From contig JAQJVL010000283.1 of assembly GCA_035578905.1 (NCBI GenBank), positions 897,000 through 960,999 of the forward strand: 64,000 nucleotides of DNA, written 5' to 3'. Below, piece after piece: positions 24,292 through 36,370 of this stretch. Source of the DNA: Stictocephala bisonia. Lineage: Eukaryota > Arthropoda > Insecta > Hemiptera > Membracidae. The notes under the pieces were generated by a model. That model saw only the letters and a program-made list of their open reading frames with translations, ran no database searches and was not told the DNA's origin. The translations under genes and the position numbers were made by a program. Numbering within the stretch: position 1 is the stretch's first letter; every line of letters begins with the position of its first letter.

Positions 24292-24840
24292 TTAGGCTAG
24301 GCGCGCACTAGACCGACCACGACCACGACCAATACCCCGACCAGTCGCATGCGGCCAGTTTTATAATAGAAGTAAGTGGAACGGCGCGCACTAGTCCGAC
24401 CACGACTCAGCGGTCGGACCCTGGTCGGACGACCAGAATCTCTGGAGTTTGGTCGGGCCGACTTGGGTCCGACCACGACACGACTGCAGCCAAAAATAAC
24501 ATAGATCACAATGGCGCGCCGCGCACTGCATCCGACAATACCCCCGACCCGACCAGTACTGAGTTGTCAAGCGAGCAGTGTACACCTGTTGTTTCGTTTG
24601 GATTGGTAACTAACTAATAATGTCACAGCTAACTTTCGATACTGAGGGTTTTATTATGGCTATCAAAGAGAGACCCTCTTTATGGGATCTAACATCAGAA
24701 GATTATTCCAACAGAAATATTCCAAAATGCAACTCATCAAAGCTGTTAACCGACGTACAGTGGTACAGTGGAATATATATAGCTAAACTCGGCTTTAACA
24801 CGTTGAGCTATGTTTTTGCTTCATATGAGAAAAATTGAAA
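24292..24840 (+). mobile_element. PIF/Harbinger-like element, 5' fragment
   Basis: A GC-rich segment starts at GGCTAGGCGCGCACTAGACC (24295) directly after TTA, the 3-bp target type used by Harbinger elements. A near copy of the end sequence (GGCGCGCACTAGTCCGACC) lies 88 bp further in (24383), and CGACCACGAC-type words are scattered between. The segment leads into a MADF-domain ORF, and Harbinger transposons typically carry a Myb/SANT or MADF protein beside the transposase. No transposase and no clear right terminus are found. A possible degenerate right end (AGTGCTAGCC, about 24866) is too weak to accept. Confidence 0.55.
24620..24838 (+). pseudogene. MADF-domain protein, N-terminal fragment
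   Basis: Starting at an ATG, residues 6-34 read FDTEGFIMAIKERPSLWDLT plus SEDYSNRNI, an excellent match to the beginning of the MADF (Adf-1-type) DNA-binding domain: 'LIxAVxxxPxLWDxxxxDYxxR'. The expected continuation with a tryptophan-containing second helix is absent. After residue ~34 the sequence diverges, and the frame stops at codon 73. It is either a first exon whose donor I cannot place, or a truncated copy. The role would be DNA binding, presumably as the accessory protein of the Harbinger-like element whose terminus lies 325 bp upstream. Domain identity is well supported; element membership is inference from position. Confidence 0.6.
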
Positions 24841-27800
24841 TAGTTTTATGAAAAATAGATTAGTGCTAGCCGGAAATCACCAGAATCCTTTAGCACTTCA
24901 GTCCACCCTTAAATGTAGAAAAGATTTTGGAGCACACTTAATTTAATTTTTTTAACGCCCTTGACAGTTTAAAATTGTAATATTGTTATAAATTAGATTT
25001 GTATAATTTTGAAGACGTCCGCGCTGGCGTGGGTTTATCGAACCACGCATGCGCAAATTGGTTATGTCACACATGTTCGTGTCTGTTGTATTTCTGACAC
25101 ACAACACCGATGACACTGCTGGCGACAACCAGAGTGTCACATGGTAACAGAGATCAGGTTTTTTTATTGGCAGTAGTCACTTTCGTTTTCTTCCTAAAAT
25201 ATTTTTAAAATTTAAAGAGAAGTTAAAAGCAATTTGAGTAGCCTACTTATTAAGAATGAAGGACTGAAAGTTACTTTTCCTTTGTTATATCACCCTCAGG
25301 TTTTATATATGTAGAGACTGCTAAACAGTTTTTACAGTTCAAAACTTATCCATTCTGATGTGATTATATATTCAATTGTTGCGGTTTCCTTACGAAAGTC
25401 AATGGAAACGGGAAAATAATCAAGAAACTAACCTAACCTAAACTTATTTACAATCGGTGCGTGTGTGGTAGAGAAAACATCGAAGCATTACATACAATTT
25501 CGCAATCAGATAAAAGTGAAGCACATTTGATGCTGATAGAAGTCTCTCTTCCTTCCAAATAGCTGAATACCTGATTTATTTTGTTCGTTATTGCTTTATA
25601 AAATAGTTTGAGTTTGGGGACAGCTAAAGGAAATTGAAAATTACAAATAATGTGTACAGGGTGGGGGGGGGGAAATGGAAGTGCTTGTAAAAGTGAAATC
25701 TTGTACATGATCATGGTTGCAATGAACATACTGTTTGACGCCGTAAGCGACATTTGATCTCATCAGAAAAACGATCCACGAGGAGTTGAGCGAAAATCTT
25801 CAACGTAAGCCTAGGTCGAGTTTGATATCAAAAGAAAGCTTTATTCAAGAGAAATTAATTGCCGCAAACCGGACTTCGAAAGTTTTAACATTTCCAGAGT
25901 AGCAATCATTTGAATTTCAAAGTAACTAATTTGAACAACATTATTTCTCCACTATTGAACGGTTTTAAGTAAATTATTCTGATAGAAAATTTCATTATGG
26001 AACTCAATTTAAAATAAAATTATCAAATTATCTATGAAAAAAATAACGTCGTGAAAGCGTTTCCATATTTTTTTCCACCCCATTGAAGGTTCCTCCCCCA
26101 TCAGCTAAAAGAATTTAACCACTACAACTAATGTACATCTATCAAAATTATCAATTTGTACCGTGCTATTGATTTTGTATTCAATTTACAGGCAACGCAC
26201 AGTTAATGTACCGCCTTCAATCGACCAGTGGGTCTGTAAACGCAACCCTCATGACAAGGATCAACAGTTTTACATTACAGACTTGGAATGCGCCGCTCTT
26301 GTAATTTTCGTGTTGCAACTAAACGTGAAACACTGCAAAGTATGAAGTTGCAATTTCAGTTGGCATTGGACGTGCATTTTCATGCATGAGATGATGAATG
26401 AAGAGCTCCGAGTGGATAGCATACATAAATAGCCCATGAAAAATAGCATCTTCATTGTAAAAGTGCATATGCTAAATACATATTTCATTCCAAAAACATT
26501 GTATATGTTTTTATCTCACCCATACCTATACTATTATTTAAATAATGTATTTATTTTATACCTGTAATTTCAATCTAAGTATACAATATTTACCAGTTGT
26601 ATATAGTACTATACTGTATAAATACGAATAACCCGTTTGGACAAACTCCAATGGCTACAAAGTTAAATTGACTCGACAAAACAGAGGGGAGGGGGGTGGA
26701 GTCTGATGCAAATAATGTGCACGAGGAATGAAACACAATAAAAATATTAAGGAAATTAGAGAAATAAAACGAGAAAAAACTAGCACAATTGTTGGCGGCA
26801 TTCGGACGTTCTAAGTCACGCAATCTGCTTAAGGCTGGGTGTGGCAAATTCTTTCCCTCCAATTTAATTTATGGCTTGGGGAACTTACATTGTTGGGTAA
26901 CGGTAGAACGGTTAGATTTAGAAAACGTTTTTGAAACCAAAATAAAACGTAACTATTTCAACTTAATAGTAGTGTTCTATCTATCTTTTCTTTTTCATTT
27001 TCTCTGACCAATAAGAACCAATTCTTGTAAGATACAACAAGTTTAATTAAAAAGCGTGGTTTTAAGTAGATAATTTATTTGATAAATGTAGCCCTGTATA
27101 TAATGGTTCGAGAATTTCACTTAAAAAACACACGACAAAACCAATAAAGTTTAAAAAGCAATTTGTTTTTTATTTGGTATCATGGTATTTTTTTTAATTC
27201 TAGGATGCTTGGATTTAATATTTATTTATTTTGAATAGAGATTATTTCAGCAGATTTGTCACACAAGATCTGACCTTAATGAGACTTTATCGTCAATTAC
27301 AACATTGAAACTGTACAACTTGGGAGAAGCTGGTTTTAACATCGTTCTTTTCACAGTACACAAATAATGCAGCCAGCACTATTTAACTGGGGCATCTTCC
27401 TGATTCCAATATAATATATCGAAAGTAAGTGATTTATGTCGCTAGGTATGTGCGATGCAGTGCGGCGTGGAGCTATCAGTATGACCTTGAGTTCATTAGC
27501 GGTGTCGGTCAAGGTCACAGTTGCATCTATTCACGCTGTCGTCACCGCTCAGTTCGGAACAATCGGCATCCATGTGATAAATGGACCGAATGTCATGTGA
27601 TTTCAGGAAACAACAAGCTGTAAATCACTTTATATTTGAACGTTAAAAAACTATAAAATATAACCACGGAAAGTTTTATTGGTCAGTTATTAAATTAGAT
27701 CAATGTTGGTTTGGAAAACTCTACAATTAAGGTCACTTATACTTAGAAGCACTTACTTACTTTTATATAGAATTAAAAAATTACATTAAAAACTGAAGTG

Positions 27801-27950
27801 TGATTTTAACATTATTTGGCATATAGTTGTACTCTTTTAGTCATTCATTATAACCATCAGTTAAAAGAAAATAGTAAAAAGAAAAAATAGTCGCATTTTT
27901 TATAGCATGTTGTAATTTGAAAAAGTCAAACAAAAGATTTGGTTTCTAGT
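24841..27950. other. non-coding, nothing firmly recognised
   Basis: No gene is supported. GCATGCGC at 25047-25054 resembles an NRF1 core within a short CpG-richer patch (25015-25130). CCTAACCTAA at about 25431 resembles the insect telomeric pentamer. A G-run lies at 25661-25671. Confidence 0.4.
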
Positions 27951-29089
27951 TATTTTACTTTCTCTCATATGCTTTAGCATAGAGAAATTATTATGATCAT
28001 AAAAAAAATTTTACAAATTAGTCTAAAAATTCATTTAGGGTCCCCTGAACACAAAAAAGTTTTTTCGAAGAACAAAGATTGGTGTCTGTCCGTATGTGTA
28101 TCTGTCTGTGTGTATGTGCAAGTCGGTGGAGTCCAAACGGATGATTCAATTTTTATGAAATTTGGTATGTAGGTGTATTTAGCCAACATCTCCAAATACT
28201 TTTTTGAAATTTTAGTTTTTTTGTATGGCCAAAAAACATACAAAAAAGGAATTTTCTCAAAAACGGCTCAAACGATTTTGATTAAATTTTCAGGTAAGAT
28301 ATCAATTACAATTTAAAATATTTTGATAAAACCGCACGTCACTAACTTGACCAGTTTTTTTTTAGTTTTGGCAAAAAAATATTTGGGAACCAAACTGGTA
28401 ATTTTCAACGTTTAGATTTTTTAGTGTTTAATATGGGGGGGGGGGGGAGTTTGTGACAATTCTTTGGAACCATTTATTACATTATTTCTTGTTGTCGTTT
28501 AGCCAATGATGCTCGGACATTGCACAGAGACTCACATTTATTTATATGGCACACGTAAGAGATCACTGATACACGAAAGGTAAATTCCGTGTAACTTTGG
28601 CCATTGCGATTTAAGAGGTGATTGTTAAGAAACAGCTGTTAATATTTGGAAATATCATGTTATTAAGAATATATCATTACTTTGTCAATAACCACTGTAC
28701 ACATGTGTATTTTGAAAGAACAATTTCTCTGTTTACATTGTTTTATTATAACCCTAACTTTGTTGTTCCTGAAGGGTCGTTGTTGCTTGGGAATTGCCTT
28801 ATTATAACAAGGCAATTGTTATAGGGGTATTATAGGGGTAGGCAATTGTAAAAATATGACCGGCCAGTAAAAATCGTTGTAGCCTATTTTACATATAACT
28901 ATTGAATGAACTTTTCAACTTAAGCAATTTTATTCACAGTCGATTATGGTTTATTTCGTCGTATTACACAAGGATAACGTGTTTCCAGAAGTTGAAACTC
29001 TATTCTAAAATGTGCATCAAGCTGCATAAAAATACAAAATTTTTGTTTTAATGTTGTAAAACCTTTTTGTTGTTTTATAGACTGGAGAA
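27951..29089 (-). repeat. interspersed repeat family R1, copy 2 (inverted)
   Basis: This is the reverse complement of 3200-4292 with moderate divergence, colinear from GGGTCCCCTGAACA (28039) through the G-run (28435-28447) to TTTTATAGACTGGAGAA (about 29073-29089). Small frames inside are by-products. Confidence 0.8.
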
Positions 29090-29420
29090 ATTTGGTATGT
29101 AAGTGTTTTTAGCCAATATCTTCAGACTATTTTTTAAAATTTTTAAAAATTGTATTTTTTTGTATGAGCAAAAACATACGAAAATGGAGTTATCTCAAAA
29201 ACGAATCTAACGATTTTGATTAAATTTTCATTAAATGTGTGAATTACAGTTTAAAATATTTTAGTGAAAACTGCATGTCTCTAACATCACTAGTTTTTTA
29301 GTTATGACACGAAAACATATTTGGGAATCAAACTGGTAATTTTCAAAGTTTTGATTTTTTAGTGTCTAATAGGGGGGAGGGTAGAGTTTGTGCCAATTCT
29401 TTGGAACAATTTATTTATTT
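29087..29420 (-). repeat. R1 repeat, partial second copy
   Basis: This segment repeats the internal part of the adjoining R1 copy. GAAATTTGGTATGTAAGTGT (29087) through the G-rich run and TTTGTGCCAATTCTTTGGAAC (29407) aligns with about 28157-28482. The divergence is visible, so this is an old tandem partial duplication or a second insertion of the same family. Confidence 0.75.
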
Positions 29421-32400
29421 CCTTTTACACGAGTTCAACACTGTATATGTTATAGAAACTTTAGTATTCTGTGACTCAGAAATACTTTTTAAAGTTACTT
29501 TAATTATTACTACGACACATAAAAAAAATAATTACTTTCCAGGTTCTTACGAGCATAAATCATTGATTGTAATAGTGCTTACAAATATATTTCTCGTGTA
29601 TTAGCAGAGATCAAGTAAGTTCATGGGACTAGCGCTTTTTTTCTTCAAATCAACGATTGTCTTCGGTGTTTATTTATATTATAATATTATTACTATATTA
29701 TAATGATTTAAAATACATACACTGCTGTTTGTTAATTGATTAAAAAATACAGTCATAAAACCGCTAGCTGGTTCTGTCAAGGCGGACTTTTTTATATAAC
29801 ACTAAACAATTTGAAGAACTAGACACTGAAATATATTTTTTGTGGAAAATATTAACATTTTTATGCTGAATTATCTCTGAAATATATTATGAAATTAAAA
29901 TAATTGTTGATCTGATTCCTAATATTCCTTTTGGTGGGGCAACATTTAAAACATACACGAGTTTCACTGCTCCAACACTTGTTAAAACTCTTAATGAGTC
30001 TTGCTTAGAATCCAAATATATGTAAAAGAAGGAAAATAATTAGGGGGAAGGGGGTGGGGATGATTAAACATAATAAATTATATGCTAAGTTAATTTTAAT
30101 ATTATCTTGTACGATTATTACAAACTACGAAACAACAAAGTCGTATTATGTCTGATGTTATTATATTAATAATAAATAGAAGTAATTACTTTCATTAGTG
30201 TAAAATACAATTCTTATTATGATCTATTACTTTTTTAATTTAGCTTTTAGACATGAGCATCAGGGTAAATGCGTTTGTAAGATGTTTTACATTTTCCACC
30301 GTGTCACGTTGCGAGTGAAATAATTTGCAGTCCCCCTCGGCAAGGGTTGAGGAACTGCCTGAGGCCGGAACCCTTACCGGGGAAGATTGGGGTGAAACCA
30401 AATGTCAGAGGGCGGAATTTCGAGTCATTTGGGCCCAAGAATGGCGGCACACAATTTTGGCGGTATTCACGAATCATTTCGCGTGTTTCGGGACTCTGAA
30501 AGGAACGCATTTGGAATGAGTTTTTGAAAATGAGCTGAACTACACGTGCCTAAACCTAGATTTACGTCTCTCATATACAACTCCCACTGTTAGTTGTGTT
30601 AGTGTTATTTGATAATTATCTAAATTTACATTGTTAGTAAGTTTACTTCGCGTTTTGAACGCCTTCTTCACATTCTGTTTATTTTTTTCTACTGTCAAAG
30701 AGAGTGAAAAATTATGTTGGTAATTTTGATAAAAAAAAGATCATGTTTGCATTACAAGTTAACTTATATAGTGTTCCACGTCCCCGAGTTAAGTTTGAAT
30801 GTAAACAAATTGACAGAAATGTCATGTGACTGAAATGCTGGTATTTTTGCCTATGAGAAAGCCCTCGCCCCTCAAAAAAATCGAGTGATTAAAGCAACCA
30901 TCAAAAGGTTGAAAAATTAATGGCCTCCATATGAAAGATATTTTAAAAAGAGGAGGAAGAATGCTACATTTGTTTTATAACTGTTATTTCTAAAAGGAAA
31001 ACGAACTCCTAGTACGTTAACGCTCATTAATAAAAATTCAATAACAAAATATTGAATTGTTATATTTTCTTATGTATTGATCGATAATTTAAGACATAAA
31101 GAGTGGCAACGTTATTATGTAGGCATTAATTTGATAAAGGACAACATTAATGTCAGAATTGTTGACGTAAATTAATTGAGTAGCAAAAATAAATTATTGA
31201 TTTAATTTAGTGGCAGAAATGAATTAGAAATAATTATATGTACTTGGATTTCCCAACATTAATGAATGACAAAACAATGTTTTTCGTTTTTATTGAATGA
31301 AAGTCACAGATGGTACGAGAGAGGCCTTTAAAGGTGGCTTGCCCAAATAATACCAAGGCCTTTTATAAAAATTCCACAAGAGTCCTCATCTGTGGCCAAA
31401 TACAGAACAGACACCAACAGCATACATCAGGCTGCATGGACAATGACCCAGGCCTTCTTATTGAATAAGCAATAAGCTGATGATCAATACAAATATATGC
31501 TGATGGCCGTGGTATAGCGAAGGATTGTGGGTAGATATCTTGGAGTTAATTAGAGGCGATAATCTGACCAAGAGAAATGAGATCGTTGTTGGAAAACTAC
31601 CCTTCGATGAAAGTAAAGTTTGTTTTGCCTACTTTTTTCGATGAGTCCAAGTCACGATGCTTTGTTCACAAGAGAATGTTGATTCAATTCTTAATTATAT
31701 GTTATTATACTTGAATAGAGTATTTAATTCATAATTTACTATTATTCAATCGACTGAATGTTCGGATCTGTTCTGTTACGTGTCAGTAACATTGGAAAAA
31801 TATTTGTTGCGATAAAATACAATAAAATTATTTTTTATTGAAAAATACGTGAGAAAACGCTGACAACGACCAAGACATTTCCAACGAATTTTCCAAGATA
31901 TTTTCGCCATTTTCTCTCTATAATAAAGGTAAGAACTGAAAAAAATCAGAACCTTTGAGTTGTTAGTAGTATATTCATATGTATGTCGTAAAGAGTAGAA
32001 TGCTTTTAAAAAATTGTCTTTTATCGTATACTTTATCACGAGATATGTTCTCAGATACAGCCCTTAGCAGCAGGAAGAACGCCAACACAAATGACAATAA
32101 GTTATGTTCAACCGTGCGAAATACGCACCATACGAGAACTAACGCTGTGAATATTCCATGTGATAATCTAAAAAAATTATATATAAATAAAACTAAATAA
32201 ATAAATAAACAAGTACTTCCTTTTACACAGTACTAGCATATAAGAATTTATTTTATTAGTAACAAAATGTAGAACAGTAAGAACAAACCGTTTTAACACC
32301 TTCAACTTACTGTTTATCCTCGACTGTATTTAGATCCTCAAGGATATAGAAGTTAGATCATTAGTCGTGCTTCCTCGATTTATTTTTCATTCTGTCCCTC

Positions 32401-33270
32401 ATTCATTCAAAATGATAGCATTTCTTCGTCAAGAGATTTGGTGATGACATTTGTTTGATAAGTATTGTGGGTTTTGTGACTATAAACAGTAGTTTATCTC
32501 AAATGTCTTTCTGCTCATTTTTGTGCAAATTTCTTACTTTCTGATTAAATTCTTAGCATTAAAATCATTAAATTACCAACTAAAACTGCGAATAGTTTGT
32601 TATTATTGACCTCAGGAAAGGAATTTTGCAATGTTTTAAAGCACCCCTTTTCAGTAGTGCCAAGTAATGTTTTGTTTACTACATAAAACTTTGTGCAAGT
32701 GATTTGAATAGCTCTTAAGCAAATTAAGTTGTTGTGTTGGGTAAAGGGGGATTTCCTTTCACAGTAAATGTGTTGTAACTTGTTTGTTTCTGTAAATAAA
32801 AATTACATTTTGAACATACGCTAGTGGATTATTCTTTTATTCTTAAAGTATTTTTATACAATCCTGAGAGTGTAACTCTTTGAAACATATTTCCAAAAGA
32901 AGATAATTTTAATGGTGCAAGATAATTATGAATCATGTTGAAATCTCAGACAGTTTAATTTCTTTATTCAGGAGGTCAATAGGCGATAATATCTTGCAAA
33001 TTTGATCGAATATGTATTTCTCCTCGTAACGTTACTTTTCGTTAAGTTATATGTTAGATTTAATTGATTAGATTACATTTCGCTATATTAGGTAAGTTAG
33101 GCTGTAGGTTAAAGTTAGGTTAAGAAGGTTAAGGTACGTTACGTTAAGTTAACCATGTTCTGAATAGGTCCGTATTTAGTAATCAGAACATTTCTTTAGT
33201 AAGTTACTAGGTTGAAATATGATTCAAGGAATAATAGTATGTTTACTGGGAGCAAAGGTGTAAACTAACC
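29421..33270. other. non-coding; short telomere-like patch
   Basis: No gene is supported. At 33090-33140 several TTAGGT/GGTTAA words cluster (TAGGTAAGTTAGG, GTTAGGTTAAG), which resembles degenerate insect telomeric TTAGG repeats but is too irregular to call. Confidence 0.4.
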
Positions 33271-33273
33271 GTA

Positions 33274-33556
33274 TACATAGTTCTGCAGTGCGAGCATTTG
33301 TGGACTAAGTGTGGTTGTCAGATCGTGCCAGTCCACAGTTGGTAGGGTCATACCATCTGTCACTCCCGTTCACTACGGCAACGCCGCACCCATGTTCTCG
33401 TGGTAGAAGTAGCAAAGATACATAGTTTTGCAGGCGGGCATTTGTGGACTAAGCGTGGTTGTCAGATCGTGCTAGTTCACAGTTGGTAGGGTGATACTGT
33501 CAGTCACTCGTTCACTACGGCAACGCCGCACACATGTTCTCGTGGTAGAAGTAGCA
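33274..33556 (+). repeat. 145-bp tandem duplication
   Basis: TACATAGTTCTGCAG..GTAGAAGTAGCA (33274-33418) is followed directly by a second copy (33419-33556) with substitutions and a few-base deletion. Shared blocks include GTGGTTGTCAGATCGTGC and CACTACGGCAACGCCGCAC. The sequence is less AT-rich than its surroundings. The class is unknown; a retroelement 5' region or tandem pseudo-LTR is possible. Confidence 0.85.
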
Positions 33557-34740
33557 TGTTCCACGTTCAGTTATCCCTGAACCACGAGCAGTCTTTGTAT
33601 AGTTTGTAATAGCAGTGAGGTAGGTGTCAGTTCTCACCTATTACATAAAGGTCGGCTAGTCACAGCGGTCGAGTCTTCCTGGTCTAGGACACACGACACT
33701 TCTTCAAACACGGCTTCGTGGTTAACGACATTGTATGTGGTTTGTATTCTTGTAGCGTGACTTTATTTCATTGTTATATAATTGATACATAACAAGCAAA
33801 TACGTCATGCTCATGATAAAATACAGCACAAGTAAACGTCACACAACACAAATATATTACATTATAAACACAAAATGTACAAATATACTACAATACAAGT
33901 ACGAAATGCACAAATATTATGGTGAACGATTTCGGTGAACCACACTCACCTTCCTCAGACCAAAGGGATTCACAAAAGAATGGAAAACAACTCAATTTAT
34001 AGGCCTATGATCACGTGAATTGTCAAAGGCGTGATTTGGCCCATTGGCTGGAATTGTCAAATGGCGACTGCTATGATATTAATCGCTAATTCATATTGGC
34101 TGTTAATTTTGTTCTTTTTATCGCTGAAAATATATTATTAAAAACTATTTCGAGATCAAAATTAACCTGTTTATGACAAAATAAACTGGATTAGTCAGCT
34201 ATCATGAATCCAGAAAACCTATGCTAAAAGAACAAGCCGAAAATTACATATTTTCCCAATAAAATTATGTTTGTCGTGGAATTTTGTATGTATTGTAATG
34301 GAGAATGTTAACTACTTTTGTTTGTTTTCTTATTTATGTAATGTTTGTGACACAACAACACCAGTACTTAAAAAATTAGTCGAAAAGAAAACACAAACAA
34401 ATGATAAAAAAACATTAAACAGTCATCATTATTCATATATTCAACAATTTGTCAACATATGAATCGTAAAAATCACTTACTAACGGTTTTTGCTTGATTT
34501 TAAGAAAAAATAAATAAATAAAACATTATTTTTTGGTAAATAGATTTTTTCTAGTGGTACTGGAACGTGCCAACAAAGATCTTTATTAAAATCTTTGTTT
34601 TAACGTAAATATTAATGCAATAAATATTATTATTATAAATAGACCAATTATTGAGCTACTGGTAAAATTTAATTGATTAAAAATAATAATTGTAATAGTA
34701 TACAAATTTTACTGATTTTACATTGCGTGTACAGTGACGC
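33557..34740. other. non-coding; Penelope-like motif on minus strand
   Basis: The only recognisable item is the minus-strand CTGAGGA..GAAATCG motif at 33927-33958, which encloses a perfect 5-bp stem (GGTGA/TCACC). No coding sequence is supported. Confidence 0.4.
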
Positions 34741-34749
34741 CATTAAAGG

Positions 34750-35352
34750 AGAAACAAGACACTTCTTGCTCATTACTACTAGAGGAAGTACAAATTACTC
34801 CCTGCTTGTTGTGAATTTTTAACTTGTGTGTCTGACAACTAATAATTTTTAACAAAGTGTGCATTATGTTAAAAATTATTAGAAATTAATATTATAAGAA
34901 CTATTTATTAATTTCACGGAATATTCTCATTATATTTGCTAGATTATTAATTATAGTCAAGCTCTTATCTGTTACTGTATTATTCTATAATATTATTGCC
35001 TTTATACCAATTAGCTAAGTTTTTTTGTCTGCATTGTTTATTTACTTAATATCAAACTATGTTTAGTGTTATTTTCCTTTACTACATATTATTAGCTTGT
35101 ATAATCAATTAAATAATTTCGTTTGGAATTGTTCCTTTAAATATATTATTATTCTTAGTAATAGGACTTTTTAGCTTGTTTTTCTTCTGGTATTATTACT
35201 CACTTATTATATTTCTTTGCACCGTTTACTAAATTGTACCACTTTGTCTATTTCTTGTATTATTGTATTATTGTTTTTGTCTGTCATCAAATTTATGTAT
35301 GTAATGGCATTGCCGTTGAAATAAATAAATAAATAAAATAAAATAAATATAC
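34750..35352 (+). mobile_element. probable non-LTR element 3' end
   Basis: The segment ends in GGCATTGCCGTTGAAATAAA followed by (TAAA)n/(TAAAA)n, a common form of LINE 3' terminus in insects. The upstream ~550 bp is AT-rich with no reverse-transcriptase frame, so only the tail is persuasive. The left limit is a guess. Confidence 0.4.
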
Positions 35353-35876
35353 TCGATTTTGGTCAGTTTGGCTTTTAATCGAAAAGAAACTCACCTGAGA
35401 AATCTTGTTTAAATCTTTTGTGTGAGTAGAGCTATTTTAAACTCGAGACTTACGTAAGTTTGCAAGTGCCTTAAAGTTACTTCAGAGTAGATGATCTTAA
35501 GATTTTTCGGTTAAATGCAGAGAAACAATTTTGTTCAAGGACGCTCCAAAGGTGGCGATTGTCCCTCCCTAAAATCAGGGGACTACTTTTTATAGGACTA
35601 AAAAAAATATATTCCAAACATATGTAAATTTACAACTGTTTAATTTTAAAAGTATTGTTTTCTACATTTGATTACGTACTGTTAAATACAAATTTATATC
35701 GACGTAAAGTTAGGTAGATATTAGGTAGATAACCCAACCACAGGAGGACCTTGATGTCATTCACACTCACCCACTGATCCACAGTAAGGACTTGATGGTA
35801 TTCCCACCCTGCTGCAATACAAACCTGACAGCATTCACAAGTACGACCATAATGTCACAGGCATAATTACAGTAGC
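35353..35876. other. non-coding, nothing recognised
   Basis: No gene or repeat is supported. Confidence 0.4.
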
Positions 35877-36370
35877 ATTGATCCACCCACCCACCCATAC
35901 GTTTACATTAGCATTGATTATGCTAGTACGTTAATTAGTACGTTAATTATAATTACTACAAGAACACCCACCCACCCATACACGTATAGTGGTATTGACT
36001 TACCCACCCACCCATATACGTACAGTGGTATTGACCCACCCACCCACCCATACACGTACAGTGATGTTGACCCACTCGCCCACCTATACAAATACAGTGG
36101 TGTTACCCACTCTCCCACCCACACACATACAGTGGTGTTGACCCACCCACCCATCCATACACGTACGGTGGTATTGACCCACCCGCCCACCCATACACAT
36201 ACAGTGGTGTTGACCCACCCACCCACCCATACACGTACGGTGGTATTGGCCCACCCGCCCACCCATACACGTACAGTGGTAGAGTGCCAATAGAATTCAA
36301 AAATCTACTTAGAGACACTAAGATGATTCGTTAACTAGAGCACCCACCCGCCCATACACGTACAGTAGTG
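35877..36370 (+). repeat. CCCACC minisatellite, ~9-10 units
   Basis: Units of roughly 36-40 bp (CACGTACAGTGGTATTGACC + CACCCACCCACCCATA) vary by A/G and C/T changes. A few units alternate between a GTATTG and a GTGTTG form. On the minus strand the unit stays open in several frames, giving a spurious 114-residue Gly/Trp/Val repeat polypeptide. The family also occurs at 24067-24291. Confidence 0.9.

Noticed and set aside
24855..24875. Right terminus of the Harbinger-like element (AGTGCTAGCC)
   Set aside because: Requires an internal deletion relative to the left end and lacks a matching TTA/TAA duplication.
33090..33140. Interstitial telomeric repeat (TTAGG)n
   Set aside because: Only irregular TTAGG-like words; no run of consecutive pentamers.
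35918..36318. Three overlapping minus-strand frames encoding Gly/Trp/Val/Tyr repeat polypeptides (up to 114 residues)
   Set aside because: They are open only because the underlying CCCACC minisatellite has a unit length compatible with several stop-free frames; no start context, signal or relative.
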